Source: Verrucomicrobiota bacterium (GTDB lineage: Bacteria > Verrucomicrobiota > Verrucomicrobiia > Opitutales > Opitutaceae). Taken from it: a DNA stretch of 44,303 nt. The translations under genes were made by a program, and so were the position numbers. Below, piece by piece: positions 32,585 to 40,633 of this stretch. Below the pieces are notes generated by a model. It searched no databases, was not told the DNA's origin, and saw only the letters and a list, made by a program, of their open reading frames with translations. Positions within the stretch are counted from its first letter, which is position 1; every line of letters begins with the position of its first letter. The stretch spans positions 1-44,303 of the forward strand of contig JACRKC010000078.1 in the NCBI GenBank assembly GCA_016235555.1, in the 5' to 3' direction.

Positions 32585-34501
32585 ATGAAGACGCGCGCCC
32601 TCTCCGCCCGCCTCGCGCTGCTGATCGCCATCCCGATGGTCGGACTGCTGTTCTTCGGCTTCCGCAGCACGCTCGAAAAATGGCGGACTTATCAAGCGAT
32701 CGTCACCCTCGAGCGAAATTCCGCCGTGCTGCAGCAAATCGGCCACACCGTGCACGAGCTCCAGAAGGAACGCGGCCGGTCGGCCGGCTTCCTCGGCAGC
32801 AAAGGCAGGCAATTCGGCGCGGAGTTGCGGCAGCAGCGCACCCAGACCGATGCCGCCATGGCGCGCCTCGACACCCTGCTGGCCAATTTCGACGCCAGTC
32901 AGTTCGGCCCGTTGTTCGCCGCGGGCTTCCGCGACGGACGCCTGGCGCTGGCGGAGGTGCCCGCCAAGCGCAACGCCGTCGATACGGTCACCCTCGCGCC
33001 GACCGAATCCACCGCGTATTACACCAAGGTGATCGCGACGCTGCTGGACGTCATCGTCGCCATGTCCCACCTGAGCAACGACGCCGAGATCGCCAACGGC
33101 ATCTCCTGCTACGTCAACTTCCTCCAAGCCAAGGAACAGGCCGGCATCGAACGCGCCACGCTCTCCGGCGCCTTTTCCGCCAACGCGTTCACGCCCGAGT
33201 CCGCCCGGGCCTTCAGCCGGATCTCCGCGACCCAGGACACCTATCTGCGGGTGTTCGACTCGTTCGCCTCCGAAGCGCAGCGGCGCTTCCTCGTCGAGAA
33301 GGTGTCCGGTCCGGCCATCGCGGCCGTGGCGCAGATGCGCCAGGTCGCCGCCGACAAGGCCGCCACCGGCGGCTTCGGCATCAACGCCGGCGCCTGGTTC
33401 GACGCCGCCACCCTGCGCATCGATCTGATGAAGGAAGTCGAAGACCAGGTGGGCCTCGACTACGCGCAACTCGCCGACGCCAACAAGCGCGGCGCCTGGC
33501 GTGCCCTGACGGGCTTCGCCCTCACGACCGTCGTGATCCTGCTTGGGACCACGGTGTTCGCCTGGCGGATGACCCGGGGCATCTCCGTGCAACTCCTCGG
33601 CATCGCCAGCACGATTTCCGAGGGTTCCAGCGAATTGACGGCCGCCGCCACGCAGGTGTCAGCCGCCAGCCAGGCCTCGGCCGCCGGCGCGAACGAGGAG
33701 GCCGCCTCGCTGCAGCAGACCGTCACCTCGCTCGGTCAGGTCGCCAGCATGACGCAACGCAACGCCACCGCCGCCACCGAAGCCAAGGAACTCTCGGCCC
33801 AAACCCGCAACGCCGCGGACTCCGGCGCCCACGAAATGGAAGCCATGAAGCAGGCGATGGACGACCTCAAGGCCTCCTCGGCCCGGATCGCCCAGGTCGT
33901 CAAGTCGATCGATGAGATCGCCTTTCAGACCAACATCCTCGCGCTCAACGCCGCCGTCGAAGCCGCCCGCGCCGGCGAGGCCGGGGCCGGATTCGCAGTC
34001 GTCGCCGAAGAAGTCCGCGCCCTCGCTCAACGCTCCGCCCAGGCCGCCCGCGAAACCGCCCAGATGATCGAAGAGTCCGTGAACAACAGCGAGCGCGGCG
34101 TCGAACTCTCCGCCCGCGTCGGCCGGCACCTCGCCGAGATCGTCACCAAAGCCCATCACGTCGATCAGCTGGTGGGCGAGATCGCCACCGCCTCCGCGCA
34201 GCAGACGCAGGGCATCGATCACGTCAACGGCGTGGTCGCGCAAATGGATCGGATTACGCAGTCCACCGCGGCCGGCGCCGAGGAGACCGCCGCGCAGGCG
34301 GAGGAACTCAACGCCCAGGCCGCCGAGCTGACGAAAACCGTCGCGCACCTCATGGCGATTGTCGGCGGCCGGCGCGCAAACGACGGGGCCGGCCTGCCGG
34401 GCGCGCCGCTGCCCAACGGCCGCCGCACCCTCGACCTCGCCGCCCCGTCCGGGCGTCCGCCGGCCGCGCTCGTCCGGCCCGTGATCGCCGCCGCTTCCTA
34501 G
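32585..34501 (+). CDS. Methyl-accepting chemotaxis protein with NIT sensor domain
   Basis: A 638-aa transmembrane chemoreceptor. TM1 is at about 7-25. The periplasmic sensor (about 30-300) contains [18 protein letters not shown] (57-74), the signature of the NIT (nitrate/nitrite-sensing) domain. TM2 is at about 308-327, and a short HAMP-like linker follows. The cytoplasmic signalling tip is [20 protein letters not shown] plus [20 protein letters not shown] (about 440-480), which binds CheA and CheW. No CheR-tethering pentapeptide is at the C-terminus. No che genes are in the window, so it is an orphan receptor acting through a pathway elsewhere. The ligand (nitrate/nitrite or another small anion) is inferred only from the domain. 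Confidence 0.93.
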   Translation: MKTRALSARLALLIAIPMVGLLFFGFRSTLEKWRTYQAIVTLERNSAVLQQIGHTVHELQKERGRSAGFLGSKGRQFGAELRQQRTQTDAAMARLDTLLANFDASQFGPLFAAGFRDGRLALAEVPAKRNAVDTVTLAPTESTAYYTKVIATLLDVIVAMSHLSNDAEIANGISCYVNFLQAKEQAGIERATLSGAFSANAFTPESARAFSRISATQDTYLRVFDSFASEAQRRFLVEKVSGPAIAAVAQMRQVAADKAATGGFGINAGAWFDAATLRIDLMKEVEDQVGLDYAQLADANKRGAWRALTGFALTTVVILLGTTVFAWRMTRGISVQLLGIASTISEGSSELTAAATQVSAASQASAAGANEEAASLQQTVTSLGQVASMTQRNATAATEAKELSAQTRNAADSGAHEMEAMKQAMDDLKASSARIAQVVKSIDEIAFQTNILALNAAVEAARAGEAGAGFAVVAEEVRALAQRSAQAARETAQMIEESVNNSERGVELSARVGRHLAEIVTKAHHVDQLVGEIATASAQQTQGIDHVNGVVAQMDRITQSTAAGAEETAAQAEELNAQAAELTKTVAHLMAIVGGRRANDGAGLPGAPLPNGRRTLDLAAPSGRPPAALVRPVIAAAS

Positions 34502-34650
34502 CGCAGCGACACTGAAATTTCGTCGGGTGTAGCCGCGCGTGAGCAAGTGGTTTCGAGAATCCCGTAGCCGTTGGTGTAGGTCGGGGTTGATCCCCGACGC
34601 GTCGGGCGTAAAGCCCGACCTGCGCGCCGAGCGCGGCTACCCGTCAACTT

Positions 34651-34831
34651 ACTGAGGCTCGCATAATTGAGTGACCCGCGGTGGTTCGGGGAGCGCCCGC
34701 GTCCCGCGGGCTGTCCTCGGCGTCTCGCCGAGGACTTCGGAGGTGCCGGCGAGACGCCGGCACCAGCACCCCAGACGGGTGCGCTCCGCGAACCACCGAA
34801 CTCTTTGTCACCCTATTTCGCGAGACTCAGT
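34651..34831 (+). mobile_element. Palindromic element, family B copy 1 (181 bp)
   Basis: The ends ACTGAGGCTCGCATAATTGA and, inverted, ACTGAGTCTCGCGAAATAGG are diverged inverted repeats. Inside are hairpins TCCTCGGCGTCTCGCCGAGGA and GGTGCCGGCGAGACGCCGGC (partly shown), bracketed by GGTTCGGGGAGCGC and GCGCTCCGCGAACC. An equally long copy in the opposite orientation is at 44047-44227. No target-site duplication was found. Confidence 0.8.
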
Positions 34832-34861
34832 AAGCCGCTCCAGGCTCCGAATCCCTCCGCG

Positions 34862-34903
34862 GAAAATTAACAGGGGCGCCCCCGCTCAGCAGAGGCGCCC
34901 CTG
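34862..34903 (-). terminator. Rho-independent terminator of the TonB-type gene
   Basis: On the minus strand, after the TAA stop at 34913, a stem CAGGGGCGCC...GGCGCCCCTG (34871-34903, loop about 13 bases) is followed by TTAATTTT. This is a good intrinsic terminator. Confidence 0.8.
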
Positions 34904-34912
34904 GTGGTTTGC

Positions 34913-35308
34913 TTATTTCGCCGCGTCGCTGTTCAGCAGCACGTAGTCGTCGACGATCGTGACCGGCAGGGAGACTTTCGTCGCCACCGGCGAACCATCA
35001 CGCTCCGCGGGCTTGAACCGCCACTGTTTCACCGCGTCCACGACGGCCCGCGAGAGCATGAAATCCGGGGAGGATTTCACGTTCAGGTCGGCGGGCTTGC
35101 CCGTCGTGTCCACCGTGAACTCGAGCTGCACCGTGGCTCCGACATGCTCGGGGCCGACGCTGGGGCTGACCACCGCGACGGGGACCGGCACACCGGGGCC
35201 CTTCAGGCACGACTCGAGGTAGGCTTGCTCGTCCGTCTTCGCGGAAGCGATGACGGCGGCGAACAGGCCCAGGCTGAGCCGGACGGCGAGTTTATTGACT
35301 GCTTTCAT
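34913..35308 (-). CDS. TonB C-terminal-domain protein
   Basis: A 131-aa protein. The start at 35308 (MKAVNKLAVRLSLGLFAAVIASA) gives a signal peptide; the open frame continues upstream but is not codon-biased. The remaining ~105 residues form one TonB C-terminal fold: VGPEHVGATVQLEFTVDTTGKPADLNVKSSPDFMLSRAVVDAVKQWRFKPA. It lacks the long Pro-rich spacer and the firm membrane anchor of energy-transducing TonB. It is therefore probably a free periplasmic 'energy transducer-like' protein that may bind TonB boxes or peptidoglycan rather than transmit force. Opitutaceae carry many such short paralogues. A weak hairpin (AACTCCGC/GCGGAGAGTT) lies in the leader. Confidence 0.85.
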   Translation of the reverse strand: MKAVNKLAVRLSLGLFAAVIASAKTDEQAYLESCLKGPGVPVPVAVVSPSVGPEHVGATVQLEFTVDTTGKPADLNVKSSPDFMLSRAVVDAVKQWRFKPAERDGSPVATKVSLPVTIVDDYVLLNSDAAK

Positions 35309-35746
35309 GGTATTAAACTCCGCGGTTTTGGCGGAGAGTTTGGTTTTCTCTTTCGGGTTGGGAACGCCTCCGCGCCGCCGGCTCAAAAACGCCGGCGCCA
35401 CTCGGGCGGGCTCCGGCCGCACGGCGCGATGAAGCGCCGCATGACCGAAATTCATCCATATCGGGGCAGCCATCAGCGCGACGCTCACTCGCGCGCACAT
35501 CGCACCGGATCCACCGGGCCGCGGGGATTATTCCCCGGCTCGCGGCCGACTCAAAGAACGGCTTGGGGCGTTCCTCGAAAGCACCCGCCTAAGAGCAGGT
35601 GCCGTGCCGCCGCGTCAACCCGCATCCTCCCCCGTCGTCCCATCGTAACATCCACCCGGGCGATACGCATCCATCCGCCGGTTTTTTCCGAAACGGCGGC
35701 TTGCCCGCGTCCCGCCAAACGCTTTCGTCGGACCTTTTCCCTCCTC
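35309..35746. other. 438-bp divergent gap
   Basis: This separates the divergent TonB-type and desaturase genes and must hold both promoters. I see a leader hairpin at about 35315-35340 on the minus strand and scattered GC-rich stems (for example around 35510-35560). I cannot support a gene, riboswitch or known repeat here. Confidence 0.5.
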
Positions 35747-36949
35747 ATGTCCGCCGCCACCGCCGGTCCCACCGGTTCCCTTCTCCGCCGCACGCTCTCG
35801 CGCTTCGTCCAATGGTTCGACGCCGACTACATCCCCGAAGGCCGCGAGGCCCTCTGGGCTGAAGCCGACAAAGTGGACTGGATGCGCTGCCTCCCCTTCA
35901 TCGTGCTGCACGGCGGTTGCTTCGCGATCATCTGGGTGGGCTGGAGCCCCATCGCGGTGTGGACCGCCGTCGCGCTCTATCTTGGGCGGATGTTTGCCGT
36001 CACGGGCATCCACCACCGCTATTTCTCCCACAAGAGCTACGCGACCTCGCGCTTCGGCCAGTTTCTCCTCGCCGTCTTCGCCGCCACCGCGGTCCAGCGC
36101 GGCTCGCTCTGGTGGGCCTATCACCACCGCCACCATCACCAACACAGCGACGGCCCCGAAGACGCCCACTCCCCGCACGTCCACGGCTTCTGGTGGTCGC
36201 ACATCGGCTGGATCACCAGCCGCCGCAATTTTCCCACGGACTACACGAAAATCCGCGACCTCGCGAAATACCCCGAGCTCGTGTTCCTCAATCGCTTCGA
36301 CCTGATCGTGCCCCTGCTCTTCGCCGCCGCGATCTACGGCGCGGGCGAACTCCTGGCGCACGCGAGCCCCGCGCTCGGCACCAACGGCCCGCAGCTCCTC
36401 GTCTGGGGCTTCTTCGTCAGCACCACCGTGCTCTTCCACGGCACCGCGTGCATCAACTCCTTCACCCACCTCTTCGGCAGGCGCCGCTTCCACACCTCCG
36501 ACGATTCCCGCAACAGCCTCCTCCTCGCCCTCATCACCCTCGGCGAAGGCTGGCACAACAACCACCACCGCTACCAATCGTCCACCCGCCAGGGTTTCTA
36601 CTGGTGGGAAATCGACCTCACCTACTACGGCCTCAAGGCGCTTTCGTGGACCGGTTTCATCTGGGGCCTCAAACCCGTGCCGCAGTCCATCTACGACGAG
36701 GCGGCCCGCACCGATCACGACCACTCCGTCGCGGCCGCCCAACACGCCGCCGCGCACCATGGCGATTACTCGCTCGCCACCTTGAAAAAAGTCGTCCCCA
36801 CCGCCGCCGCCATGGCCGTGGCCACCGCCGCGAGCGCCCAGGCCACCGCGCCGAAAAAAGCCGTTGGTCCCGCGATCCATCAGGACACGACCGGGCAACT
36901 CGCCGATCGGCTCGCGGAGCAGCCGGACCATCCGACCGGACCAAAGTGA
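35747..36949 (+). CDS. Membrane fatty acid (acyl-CoA) desaturase, delta-9 type
   Basis: A 400-aa di-iron desaturase. The three His boxes are complete: HHRYFSH (89-95), HHRHHHQH (126-133) and GWHNNHHRY (from His270). Hydrophobic pairs lie on both sides of box 1 and between boxes 2 and 3. It introduces a cis double bond into saturated acyl chains and so controls membrane fluidity, using O2 and a reductase not encoded here. After the enzyme ends at about residue 320 there is an unusual C-terminal extension of ~80 residues. It contains a His/Ala-rich stretch (DHDHSVAAAQHAAAHHGDY) and a low-complexity Ala region, which do not belong to the catalytic fold. The start is at 35747. Confidence 0.93.
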   Translation: MSAATAGPTGSLLRRTLSRFVQWFDADYIPEGREALWAEADKVDWMRCLPFIVLHGGCFAIIWVGWSPIAVWTAVALYLGRMFAVTGIHHRYFSHKSYATSRFGQFLLAVFAATAVQRGSLWWAYHHRHHHQHSDGPEDAHSPHVHGFWWSHIGWITSRRNFPTDYTKIRDLAKYPELVFLNRFDLIVPLLFAAAIYGAGELLAHASPALGTNGPQLLVWGFFVSTTVLFHGTACINSFTHLFGRRRFHTSDDSRNSLLLALITLGEGWHNNHHRYQSSTRQGFYWWEIDLTYYGLKALSWTGFIWGLKPVPQSIYDEAARTDHDHSVAAAQHAAAHHGDYSLATLKKVVPTAAAMAVATAASAQATAPKKAVGPAIHQDTTGQLADRLAEQPDHPTGPK

Positions 36950-37108
36950 GTCCGCGCGCCGGTCCCGTGCGGCACCGGAATCACCCGTTCACGCACGACT
37001 CGCAATCACCGGCGCCGGCGGCCCCGACCTCGGCTGCGCGCACCTCCGCCAACCCGACCACGGCCGCACGGCCGTCCGTCGTGAGCGCGCTCATCCTCGC
37101 GTCGGGGA

Positions 37109-37222
37109 GTAACCCCAACGTCCCGTAGCTTTCAGACTTTCCGTTGCAGGCCCACTCGCTGAGCGGGCAGCCCGGTCACCGGCCTGGCCTGCAGTCCAAA
37201 AGCAAGGTGACGTTGGTGTCAC
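37109..37222. mobile_element. Palindromic repeat, family D copy 2
   Basis: The ends GTAACCCCAACGTCCC and, inverted, GTGACACCAACGTCAC are clear inverted repeats. The inner part (CTTTCAGACTTTCCGTTGCA, then GGCCTGCAGTCCAAAAGCAA) is the inverse of copy 1 at 6664-6780. It abuts family C copy 2 with only four bases between. Confidence 0.8.
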
Positions 37223-37226
37223 AGGC

Positions 37227-37407
37227 GGGCGCAACTCAAACTGAGGTCAGTGCTCGAATGCCTCGGTTGTAGCGGCCCCCCGACGGATCGGGCGAAAGTC
37301 CTGAACCGGCGGGCAGGGACGCCCACCGCTACGCTGAGCCGGCGCGGATGAGCGCGCGCCTTGGGCAGGCTTTTCGCCGTTTCCTGACCTCAGTTTGAGT
37401 CACACCC
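37227..37407. mobile_element. MITE-like element, family C copy 2, carrying a 60-bp insertion
   Basis: The 24-bp ends GGGCGCAACTCAAACTGAGG... and, inverted, GGGTGTGACTCAAACTGAGG... match copy 1 at 4733-4853. It is 181 bp against 121 because 60 bp (37270-37329) are added after CCTCG. The added block begins GTTGTAGCGGCC and faces CCGCTAC, making a smaller palindrome. No clean target-site duplication remains. Confidence 0.85.
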
Positions 37408-37544
37408 TATAACAGGCAGTGAGGTCAGTAATCAGATGCCTTGATTGCGGCGGCCTCACTTCCTGCTACGCCCCACATGCCGCCGCGATCGCACTCGCCA
37501 ATCCGCCCGCTTCTCCTCAAGCCTCCCGCCTCACCCCGTAGCGC

Positions 37545-38150
37545 ATGGCTCCCGTCGCCTCCCGGTTCATCCGCCGCTCGCACATGTATCTGGCGCTGTT
37601 TCTCACGCCTTGGATGATCATCTACGCGCTGAGCGGACTCATCCTGAACCGCTTCGACACCGTGCGGAACCTCTGGGGCGGAAAATATTCCGACTTCGAA
37701 AAAATCGAGGAGCGCCCCTACACCGCCGCGTCCTCCGCCGACGCCAGCCCGCGCCAGATCGGCGAACAACTGCTCGCCGACCTCGGCCTCGCCGGCTCCT
37801 TCAACGTCAACCCCGCCTCCAACGCCTCGCGCCTCGTCCTGATGCGCAGCGCGCTGCTCACCGTGCATCGCGTCACCTACTTCCGCGCCGAGCACCGCGT
37901 GCTCATCGAGCGCCAGCGCCTCGACGCCCCCGTCGCGCTCAACCGCGCGCATTTCCGCCACGGCTACGAGCAGCCCTACCTCGCGGGAAAAATCTGGGGC
38001 GCGATCGTCGATCTCGCCGTGCTCGGCATGGTGTTCTGGGCCGTATCCGGCGTCCTGCTCTGGTGGGAAATCAAGCCCGCGCGCGCCTGGGGCGCGCTGT
38101 GCCTCCTCGCCGGCGGCAGCATCTTCGGCGTGTTGCTCGCGACGATCTGA
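37545..38150 (+). CDS. PepSY-associated transmembrane protein, copy 1
   Basis: A 201-aa protein with a membrane helix at about 12-33 (RSHMYLALFLTPWMIIYALSGLIL), a soluble periplasmic domain, and helices at about 148-170 (WGAIVDLAVLGMVFWAVSGVLLWW) and 182-200. The SHMYLALFLTPWMIIYALSG and WAVSGVLLWWEIK segments match PepSY-associated TM domains of iron-regulated membrane proteins. It is followed by a paralogue 12 bases on and then a sulfatase; the three may form an operon. PepSY proteins are tied to peptidase inhibition or iron-reductase chemistry, but the exact role here is unknown. Confidence 0.82.
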   Translation: MAPVASRFIRRSHMYLALFLTPWMIIYALSGLILNRFDTVRNLWGGKYSDFEKIEERPYTAASSADASPRQIGEQLLADLGLAGSFNVNPASNASRLVLMRSALLTVHRVTYFRAEHRVLIERQRLDAPVALNRAHFRHGYEQPYLAGKIWGAIVDLAVLGMVFWAVSGVLLWWEIKPARAWGALCLLAGGSIFGVLLATI

Positions 38151-38162
38151 CCGGAGTCCACC

Positions 38163-38759
38163 ATGCCCAACTGGAATCTCCTTCTCCGCCGCGTGCATCT
38201 CTACCTCGGGCTCCTGCTGCTGCCGTGGATGCTCGTCTACGGGTTCTCGACGTTCATGTTCAACCACGCGGAACATTTCCGCCCCTATCGCGCCGACCCG
38301 AAGTGGGCCCTCCTCTGGGAAAAGGACTACACGATCGCCGCGCCCGCTGCCGACGATCCCGCCGCGCTCCAGGCCACCACCCAACGCCTGCTCGCCGACC
38401 ACGGCCTCCGCGGCGCCTTCATCGTCCGCCGCCAGGGCCAGCGCCTGAACATCAACGTGCCCAACTTCTGGCACCCGCGCCGCCTCGCCTACGATTTCAC
38501 CACGAAGAAACTTCGCGCCGAGGAACGCCCCACCACGCCCTTCGACGTGCTCGCCCGCCTGCACGAACGCACCAACTACGACCGCGGCGGCCTCAACGAC
38601 CTCTGGGCCTTCATCGTCGACCTCTTCTGCATCAGCACCCTCGCCTGGATCGCGACCGGCCTCTTCCTCTGGTGGAAAATCGACGGGATCCGCCGCTCCG
38701 GTTTTCTCGCTCTCGGCGGCGGCTTTGTCACGATCGCATTGCTCGCCCTCACGTTGTGA
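38163..38759 (+). CDS. PepSY-associated transmembrane protein, copy 2
   Basis: A 198-aa paralogue of the preceding gene with the same plan: RVHLYLGLLLLPWMLVYGFSTFMFNH (helix 1), a soluble part with a PepSY-like unit (LQATTQRLLADHGLRGAFIVRRQGQRLNINV), DLWAFIVDLFCISTLAWIATGLFLWWKID (helix 2) and a last helix. The pair probably arose by tandem duplication and may form a heterodimer. The sulfatase ATG is 53 bases downstream. Confidence 0.82.
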   Translation: MPNWNLLLRRVHLYLGLLLLPWMLVYGFSTFMFNHAEHFRPYRADPKWALLWEKDYTIAAPAADDPAALQATTQRLLADHGLRGAFIVRRQGQRLNINVPNFWHPRRLAYDFTTKKLRAEERPTTPFDVLARLHERTNYDRGGLNDLWAFIVDLFCISTLAWIATGLFLWWKIDGIRRSGFLALGGGFVTIALLALTL

Positions 38760-38812
38760 GCGGGCTGCGGCGCCGCCGGTTGCTCCGCCGCCACTCCTCG
38801 ATTTTCCCGCGC

Positions 38813-40267
38813 ATGAAAAACACCGCCGCCCTCGCCGTCTTCCTTGCCCTGCTGCTCGCCCCGCTGTCCGCGGCGACGAAGCCGCACATCGTCTTCGTCA
38901 TGGCCGACGACATGGGCTGGGGCGAAACCGGCTACAACGGCCACCCCGTCCTGAAGACGCCCAACCTCGACGCCATGGCCGCCGCCGGCCTGCGCTTCGA
39001 TCGCTTCTACGCCGGCGGCCCCGTGTGCTCGCCCACGCGCGCCGCCGTGCTCACCGGCCGCTCGCATGACCGCACCGGCGTGCTCAGCCACGGCTACGCG
39101 CTGCGCTTGCAGGAAAAAACCATCGCGCAGGCGCTCCGCGGCGCCGGCTACGTGACCGGCCACTTCGGCAAATGGCACCTCAACGGCCACAAGGGCCCCG
39201 GCGCGCCCATCCTCGCCAGCGACCCGCGCCACCCCGGTGCCTTCGGCTTCGACGAATGGCTCTCCGTCTCGAACTTCTTCGACCTCGATCCGCTCATGAG
39301 CCGCGGCGGCAAGTTCGAGCAGATGAAGGGCGACTCCTCCGAGATCATCGTCGACGAGGCCGTGAAGTTCCTCGCGAAACACCGCGACAGCGGCCGTCCG
39401 ATGTTCGCCGTCGTGTGGTATGGCTCGCCCCACGCCCCGTTTCGCGCCCGCGACCTCGACAAGGCGGACTTCGCCGCGCTCGCCGATCTCTCCGCCCACC
39501 ACTACGGCGAACTCGTCGCGCTTGACCGCAGCGTCGGCACGCTCCGCCGCAAGCTCCGCGAACTCGGCCTCGCCGACGACACGCTGCTCGTTTTCTGCAG
39601 CGACAACGGCGGGCTCCCCGAAATCCGCCCCACCACCGTCGGCGATCTCCGCGGCAACAAAGGCAGCGTCTTCGAAGGCGGCCTCCGCGTGCCCGGCATC
39701 ATCGAGTGGCCGCGTGTCATCTCGCCGCGCATCACCCAGTTTCCCGCTTGCGTGATGGACCTGTTTCCCACCGTCGCCGAGATCGTCGGCCTGCCCGCCA
39801 GCACGATGCTCCAGCCGCTCGACGGTCGCAGCCTCCGTCCGCTGTTTGATCGCGAGCTCGGCCCGCGCGGTCAGCCGATCGGCTTCCGCTATCACGCCGC
39901 ACGCGCGCTCATCGACGACCGCTACAAGCTCGTCACCACCAACCTCGCCGCCGGCCAGTTCCAACTCTTCGACCTCCTCGCCGACCGCTCCGAAAAAAGG
40001 GACGTCAGCGCCGACCAACCCGCCGTCGCCGCGCGCCTGAAGGAACAGCTACTCGCCTGGAACGCCTCGATGGACGCGAGCTTCGCCGGCCGCGATTATC
40101 CCGAAGGCAAGGTCTCGCCCCCTGATCCCGAGTCCGTGAGTTGGTTCGAAACCCCGCAGTATCAACCCTACCTCGCCGAGTGGAAGACGCGCTGGGAATA
40201 CCAGAACTACCTCGATCCCGCGTCCTCCCCGAAAAAAGGCGGCAAGAAAAAGCAGGCTGCCAAATAG
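38813..40267 (+). CDS. Secreted sulfatase (type I, Cys-type)
   Basis: A 484-aa exported sulfatase. Signal peptide to about residue 20. Metal ligands start with HIVFVMADDMGWGETGYNG (Asp30-Asp31 region). The formylglycine site is CSPTR at 72-76, where Cys72 would be oxidised by a maturase (anaerobic SME or FGE, not in the window). Later come YGSPHAPFRA, LLVFCSDNGG (Asp-Asn metal pair), and LRGNKGSVFEGGLRVPGIIEWP. It removes sulfate from a sulfated polysaccharide or small ester, typical of algal-glycan users. The C-terminus is Lys-rich (PKKGGKKKQAAK). A membrane partnership with the two PepSY genes is unproven. Confidence 0.93.
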   Translation: MKNTAALAVFLALLLAPLSAATKPHIVFVMADDMGWGETGYNGHPVLKTPNLDAMAAAGLRFDRFYAGGPVCSPTRAAVLTGRSHDRTGVLSHGYALRLQEKTIAQALRGAGYVTGHFGKWHLNGHKGPGAPILASDPRHPGAFGFDEWLSVSNFFDLDPLMSRGGKFEQMKGDSSEIIVDEAVKFLAKHRDSGRPMFAVVWYGSPHAPFRARDLDKADFAALADLSAHHYGELVALDRSVGTLRRKLRELGLADDTLLVFCSDNGGLPEIRPTTVGDLRGNKGSVFEGGLRVPGIIEWPRVISPRITQFPACVMDLFPTVAEIVGLPASTMLQPLDGRSLRPLFDRELGPRGQPIGFRYHAARALIDDRYKLVTTNLAAGQFQLFDLLADRSEKRDVSADQPAVAARLKEQLLAWNASMDASFAGRDYPEGKVSPPDPESVSWFETPQYQPYLAEWKTRWEYQNYLDPASSPKKGGKKKQAAK

Positions 40268-40633
40268 CGACGTCAGTCCTCGGGTGGGCCGTGCGCTCCG
40301 CGCGCGGCCATCCGCGCCTCTGGTGCGGCACACCGAGATTGCGCGGGGTGCAGCCGCGAGCGTGACAGACTGTGTGAGAACGCGACGGCTTTCGTTCAGC
40401 CGCGCGAAGTGTAGCGGAAACCGTGAGGTTTTCGTGGGATTTGGCCCGCGTTCGGGCGAAAAGCTCACGCTTTCCGCTACCACCGTCGCGTTTTCACACA
40501 GTCTGGTGAGCGAGTGGTTCCCGGGCGAGCCACAGCTACCCGGCGTTACGATGACACGTTTCTTCCGGAGCGCTGCATTGGAATGATCTATCGGCCGCGC
40601 CCGGAGCGCACGGCCCACCTCGCCGTCGCGAGC
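40268..40633. repeat. Gene-free gap made of nested palindromic elements
   Basis: The 366-bp gap is almost wholly inverted repeat. Outer arms GTGGGCCGTGCGCTCCG...GGCC (40284-40310) and the inverse (40592-40618) match at 25 of 27. Within is a unit resembling the element at 34529-34640, and inside that a separate element at 40366-40505 (own entry). Confidence 0.8.
40362..40509. mobile_element. 140-bp palindromic element nested in another repeat, with GTGA duplication
   Basis: The element at 40366-40505 has ends CAGACTGTGTGAGAACGCGA... and, inverted, CAGACTGTGTGAAAACGCGA... (21 of 22 match). Inner arms GTAGCGGAAACCGTGAGG and, inverted, GTAGCGGAAAGCGTGAGC extend the palindrome. It is flanked by GTGA at 40362-40365 and 40506-40509. 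Removing the element and one GTGA gives GCAGCCGCGAGCGTGAGCGA followed by GTGGTT, which closely matches the uninterrupted GTAGCCGCGCGTGAGCAAGT at 34529-34548 followed by GGTT. It is thus an insertion with a visible related empty site. Confidence 0.85.

Larger units (their letters stand above)
34502..34912. repeat. Gene-free gap with two palindromic elements and a terminator
   Basis: 34529-34640 is a palindromic element with perfect 10-bp ends GTAGCCGCGC and GCGCGGCTAC. Inside are two hairpins (GTCGGGG/CCCCGAC, GTCGGGC/GCCCGAC). 34651-34831 is family B copy 1 (separate entry). 34862-34903 is the terminator of the TonB-type gene. No protein gene is supported. Confidence 0.75.
36950..37544. repeat. 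Gene-free gap with stacked palindromic elements
   Basis: 36950-37108 shows nothing I can support. 37109-37222 is family D copy 2, 37227-37407 is family C copy 2, and 37411-37440 resembles the start of a third, decayed family C copy (GTGAGGTCAGTAATCAGATG, TTGATTGCGGCGGCC). Then about 100 bp of leader precede the PepSY gene at 37545. Confidence 0.75.
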
